From positions 1 to 64,000 of the forward strand of contig CAXIWF010000772.1 of NCBI GenBank assembly GCA_964036045.1: DNA of 64,000 nt, read 5' to 3'. Under the pieces are notes generated by a model. That model did not search any database. It saw only the letters and a program-made list of their open reading frames with translations, and was not told where the DNA came from. Numbering within the stretch: position 1 is the stretch's first letter; each line of letters begins with the position of its first letter. Source of the stretch: Eutreptiella sp. 'Long Island Sound 2002' (taxonomy: Eukaryota; Euglenozoa; Euglenophyceae; Eutreptiales; Eutreptiaceae). This document shows, piece by piece, positions 62,999-64,000 of this stretch. The position numbers were made by a program, and so were the translations under genes.

Positions 62999-63896
62999 TG
63001 TGTGTGTGTCTGTGTGTGTGTGTGTGTGTTCAGCTGAGAGAGGGTCTAACAGTAGAGCTAACTTCGTTGAGAGGGAAGGAATAAAATAATTACTGGTGTG
63101 GATGGAGTAAAGGAATAAACCAATTACTACTGTGGATGGAGCCTCTGGCAATCTCACATTGTTTGACAGAACCATCCACTATGAGCTTCTGGGATCAATT
63201 CCCTCAGAGGCACTTGGCTGACATCAGTTTCTGTCATCCTGGGGTCCCAAAATGACTGTTCTTATGTGTGTACATTGATGCACATATAATTCACGGTGGC
63301 GAGCCCTGGATCTGCGGATATTGGGAAAGAGGGAGGTTAAGTCCTTCAATTTGCGTCTGGGTTACTGAGTGGGACGACATACGCATCAGTGGGAACTGCT
63401 GCCATGGTCTCCTCGATGAACGCAGTGACATGGTTCACCAACTCGTCGAAGGATGAGCGGTTCTCAACGGGAACGCTCAGGGCCCACAAATTGAAATTCT
63501 CGGCCAACCTGGGGAATTGCTGCTGAGCTGAAACGCCCGTTCCATCGAGTCCAGGGATGAAGAACAGTGTGGGCAGGTCAGGATTGTGCTAAAAGAGGGA
63601 GATGTGGATACTGGTGGCAGAGGCATCAGGGCGCGTAGTCGGCGTGGCTGACAGTGTTAGACGGGGCGGTGCTTAGGCTTATACTCGTGCACGTTGTTTG
63701 CAGTTTGGGCAGTCCTGGAAATCACGCGTGTCGATGATTGTGCCAACATAGCGACACACCTTTGGCTCTGACATCTTCATTCCATCGCCCTCTCGGAGTT
63801 GAAAGAATTGCGGGGCACCTTGGTACCGCACTTGCCCAAACGAAACCACGAAATTTGCGAATTCCAGATCCTTGCGTTTCGGGGTGGGTGATGCAA
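47757..63896 (-). CDS. PES: Gene 2: phytyl ester synthase / DGAT-like acyltransferase, 13 exons, 5' end outside the window
   Basis: Thirteen phase-consistent minus-strand exons give about 674 residues, close to the usual size of plant PES proteins less the chloroplast transit peptide. The N-terminal half is an alpha/beta-hydrolase: LFFIPGLDGTG, nucleophile elbow GESFG, then a GADQDLLLPSEEE segment and a following conserved His (GRSHAML). The C-terminal half is an LPLAT-type acyltransferase: SNHQ with a nearby Asp, RGLSHPAV, FGAVTVSGRNLYDL, the YPG|GVREAYKQKGEDYELFWP block, FMFGQPI, and the family end LEKREEDPYQYIGPRALYE. In Arabidopsis, PES1 and PES2 esterify phytol from chlorophyll breakdown with fatty acids and also make triacylglycerol in plastoglobules. 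The same role here is inferred from homology. Substrate choice cannot be read from sequence. Confidence 0.9.
48024..50265 (-). other. PES intron, 2.2 kb
   Basis: Holds a GGTGT pentanucleotide array (48615-48770) and two tandem copies of a roughly 100-bp unit with GCCGAAGGCGCTGTTACCA (about 48349-48540). Nothing coding seen. Confidence 0.6.
48615..48770. repeat. (GGTGT)31 pentanucleotide array
   Basis: 156 bp of unbroken GGTGT units inside a PES intron. The transcript strand would carry ACACC. Shorter GGTGT runs occur at 48318-48352 and 48436-48456. Confidence 0.95.
50266..50367 (-). CDS. PES: PES exon 12
   Basis: 102 nt, 34 codons, acceptor CTACACAG, donor TACCAG|GTCCCC. Reads LPKVTEIPRWYFMFGQPIYT and ends DRERCAEIYQ, equivalent to the PGRFYYxFGKPI motif. 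Confidence 0.9.
50802..50893 (-). CDS. PES: PES exon 11
   Basis: 92 nt, acceptor TTCTTCAG, donor CCTGTC|GTAGTA. Reads DLARQRLENIPSARQTIDSG and ends FIAPV. It is poorly conserved in the family and is supported by phase and position. Confidence 0.65.
50894..52359 (-). other. PES intron
   Basis: Contains a CA microsatellite (about 51431-51485). No exon or element recognised. Confidence 0.6.
52360..52545 (-). CDS. PES: PES exon 10: GVREA acyltransferase core
   Basis: 186 nt, acceptor TGCGACAG, donor GTTTTGG|GTGTGC. Reads GVREAYKQKGEDYELFWP, then FVRVAARFNATIVPLAAVG. This is the strongest family match in the window. Confidence 0.93.
52923..53040 (-). CDS. PES: PES exon 9
   Basis: 118 nt, acceptor CGCCTCAG, donor TACCCAG|GTGTGG. 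Reads FASLFRQFGAVTVSGRNLYD, then GDEVALLYP. The conserved YPGGVREA motif is split by the following intron. Confidence 0.9.
53041..54120 (-). other. PES intron
   Basis: Mostly unique, AT-richer sequence (53150-53520). No recognisable element. Confidence 0.55.
54121..54219 (-). CDS. PES: PES exon 8
   Basis: 99 nt, 33 codons, acceptor CTTTCAG, donor GACAAG|GTATGG. Reads TLAPDLGPIVKTLLKDEGVL and PRGLSHPAVTGDK. RG(L/I)xHP is conserved in the family. Confidence 0.88.
54297..54526 (-). repeat. Interspersed repeat, copy 2 (minus orientation)
   Basis: Reverse-complement partner of 19984-20187, with about 25 bp of extra sequence in the middle (ACTACCGCCTCATGG region). It lies in the PES intron between exons 7 and 8. 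Confidence 0.75.
54958..55164 (-). CDS. PES: PES exon 7: start of the acyltransferase half
   Basis: Donor CATCAG|GTGTGT. Reads LQRLEAAVSPVFMSVGPDGK and GKGPILIVSNHQ. The start is uncertain: GAAG before ATGTCC at 55164 keeps phase with exon 6, while a better-looking acceptor (GCACAG at 55176-55178) would not. Confidence 0.8.
55764..55971 (-). CDS. PES: PES exon 6: acid/His part of the hydrolase
   Basis: 208 nt, acceptor TTGTCCAG, donor CTGCGG|GTGGGG. Reads TLMFGADQDLLLPSEEEVKR, then GRSHAMLMEVGVDLQQMI. The Asp after GA and the His in GRSHAM occupy the expected triad positions. Confidence 0.9.
55972..57120 (-). other. PES intron
   Basis: Contains runs of G (56730-56750) and simple repeats. 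Open frames here do not extend the protein family match. Confidence 0.5.
57121..57228 (-). CDS. PES: PES exon 5
   Basis: 108 nt, acceptor TGTTCAG, donor CAAAG|GTATCC. Reads GLANILPPDTLTHKIGLLKA and continues ASDALTDDVLKSVEQ, matching the ILPKxTLLWKLxLLKxA motif of the family. Confidence 0.88.
57668..57752 (-). CDS. PES: PES exon 4
   Basis: 85 nt, acceptor AACTTCAG, donor GCTGCT|GTGGCA, entering with 2 nt and leaving with 2 nt. Reads DPLHWSRPELSQAKDPC, then PLRQAYSEQL, matching the GDPL...PL segment of the lid region. Weak donor. A family-B transposon starts 48 nt upstream of the acceptor. Confidence 0.7.
57800..57965. mobile_element. hAT-like MITE, family B, copy 3 (3' end eroded)
   Basis: Starts CAGGGATGCATTGGAAGG and shares CCAAAGCGGTTGGGG and GGTTACAAATGCCATTGAAG. 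The right end is diverged. Flanks GTCACAGC (57792-57799) and GTCACGGC (57966-57973) agree at 7 of 8 bases, so the right boundary is tentative. Confidence 0.65.
58384..58759. mobile_element. hAT-like MITE, family A, copy 4
   Basis: Starts CAGGGCGGTCCTTAAAGG and ends CAGTACCGCCCTG, flanked by a perfect 8-bp duplication CTTGTGAC (58376-58383 and 58760-58767). Carries the A-rich block, the ACAGTTTTCCCAAAAA block and a 215-bp GGTTGG/GGCGG minisatellite (about 58480-58695). A direct repeat GGGCGGTCCTTAA lies just inside the right end. Confidence 0.94.
59028..59700. repeat. AAAGTAAGACCCCC arrays flanking a duplicated acidic ORF
   Basis: Four units at about 59041-59135 and at least three at 59605-59690. 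The second set ends in the palindrome AAGTAAGACC/GGTCTTACTT. The same motif occurs at the 44-kb copy. Confidence 0.75.
59207..59573 (-). pseudogene. Acidic transposon-associated ORF fragment, copy 2
   Basis: ATG at 59571-59573; reads MSEPMLLDDLQLEETDTIDE, then acidic sequence with FEVVEAPVNDEEPEQPEES and ends KCAQKSETTTAAID plus a divergent tail. It closely matches the start of the 44-kb locus and diverges after TTTAA(A/I). More intact than the 44-kb copy over this part. Function unknown. Confidence 0.55.
60154..60365 (-). CDS. PES: PES exon 3: catalytic Ser elbow
   Basis: 212 nt, acceptor CTCTCAG, donor TTAG|GTATGA. Reads PVYVMGESFGSCVTLAVAA, then RVVIINPATSF, with the Gly-Glu-Ser-Phe-Gly nucleophile elbow followed by the family's NPATSF motif. 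Confidence 0.92.
61535..61760. repeat. Tandem repeat, about 2.3 copies of 90-103 bp
   Basis: Units begin CAGCCCCA(T/C)CCAAAT and contain AATTTCCAAGCAGTTTTCC, CCCATGGTGCCACC and CACTTTGTGG. Confidence 0.8.
62963..63029. repeat. (TG)n microsatellite
   Basis: TG repeats with two TC interruptions, in a PES intron. Confidence 0.95.
63383..63588 (-). CDS. PES: PES exon 2: hydrolase strand and oxyanion-hole region
   Basis: 206 nt, acceptor CTCTTTTAG, donor GATGC|GTATGT. Reads HNPDLPTLFFIPGLDGTG, then FPRLAENFNLWALSVPVENR and FDELVNHVTAFIEET. The FxPGxDGxG block is diagnostic. Confidence 0.9.
63760..63896 (-). CDS. PES: PES exon 1 of the window
   Basis: 137 nt, acceptor GCGCCAG, donor CAAAG|GTGTGT, entering with 2 nt. 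Reads KRKDLEFANFVVSFGQVRY, then GAPQFFQLREGDG, matching the region just before the hydrolase core in this family. The upstream exon(s) with Met and transit peptide lie beyond 64000. A family-B transposon end lies 54 nt upstream of the acceptor. Confidence 0.75.
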
Positions 63897-63950
63897 CTGG
63901 CGCAACAAAGGCAGGTGCAATGCAGCGGGAAAGGGAACATGCTGAGTGGT

Positions 63951-64000
63951 CAGGGCTGCATTAGAAGACGAGTGGCCCGATACGGGGAAGTGGGGTGGGA
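63951..64000. mobile_element. hAT-like MITE, family B, copy 4 (cut by window end)
   Basis: Starts CAGGGCTGCATTAGAAG, matching the family-B terminus. The rest lies outside the window, so no duplication can be checked. Confidence 0.5.

Larger units (their letters stand above)
60366..63382 (-). other. PES intron, 3 kb, AT-richer
   Basis: Contains a roughly 100-bp tandem repeat (61535-61760), a TG microsatellite (62963-63029) and AT-richer sequence that may be old retroelement material. No exon of the family is missing here, because flanking exons join in phase. Confidence 0.6.

Overview
The window is nuclear DNA from a eukaryote, most likely a photosynthetic one such as a GC-rich, repeat-rich microalga. 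The evidence is: many short exons joined by GT-AG introns; micro- and minisatellites; dozens of 10-20 nt runs of G or C; several families of small transposons; and a spliced gene for a phytyl-ester-synthase/DGAT-like enzyme, a family known from plants and algae. I cannot name the species. No bacterial operon, CRISPR array, rRNA gene or convincing intact tRNA gene was found.

Two large genes, both on the minus strand, fill most of the window. Gene 1 (about 37763 down to 1736, open at both ends) has 22 exons I could place, and every splice junction keeps the codon phase. They give about 2,315 codons: a sparsely charged N-terminal part, a long Glu/Arg/Gln-rich coiled-coil core, a 1,029-codon exon of Ser-Arg-Pro repeats (consensus RSPTPPREPSRSPSLQ), another coiled coil and an acidic segment. 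I do not recognise its orthologue. Gene 2 (from beyond 64000 down to 47757) has 13 exons encoding about 674 residues of a phytyl ester synthase. It has an alpha/beta-hydrolase half (GESFG elbow) followed by an acyltransferase half (YPG-GVREA motif, split by an intron).

Between them (37.8-47.7 kb) lies a transposon-rich stretch. It holds a degraded retroelement-like locus (about 42-44.3 kb), part of an unrecognised plus-strand gene ending at 46143, and an acidic minus-strand terminal exon ending at 46165. The two stop codons face each other 21 bp apart.

The introns are full of mobile DNA. Three families of small non-autonomous elements have short terminal inverted repeats starting CAGG and 8-bp target duplications, as in hAT transposons. 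One family carries a GGTTGG/GGCGG minisatellite inside it. Other structures include a 1.5-kb AT-richer island bracketed by inverted telomere-like motifs, a 200-230 bp repeat shared by introns of the two genes, AAAGTAAGACCCCC arrays around a duplicated acidic ORF, a tRNA-derived SINE-like remnant nested in a hAT-like element, and a 156-bp GGTGT array. Three copies of one hAT-like family lie just upstream of 3' splice sites of the two genes.
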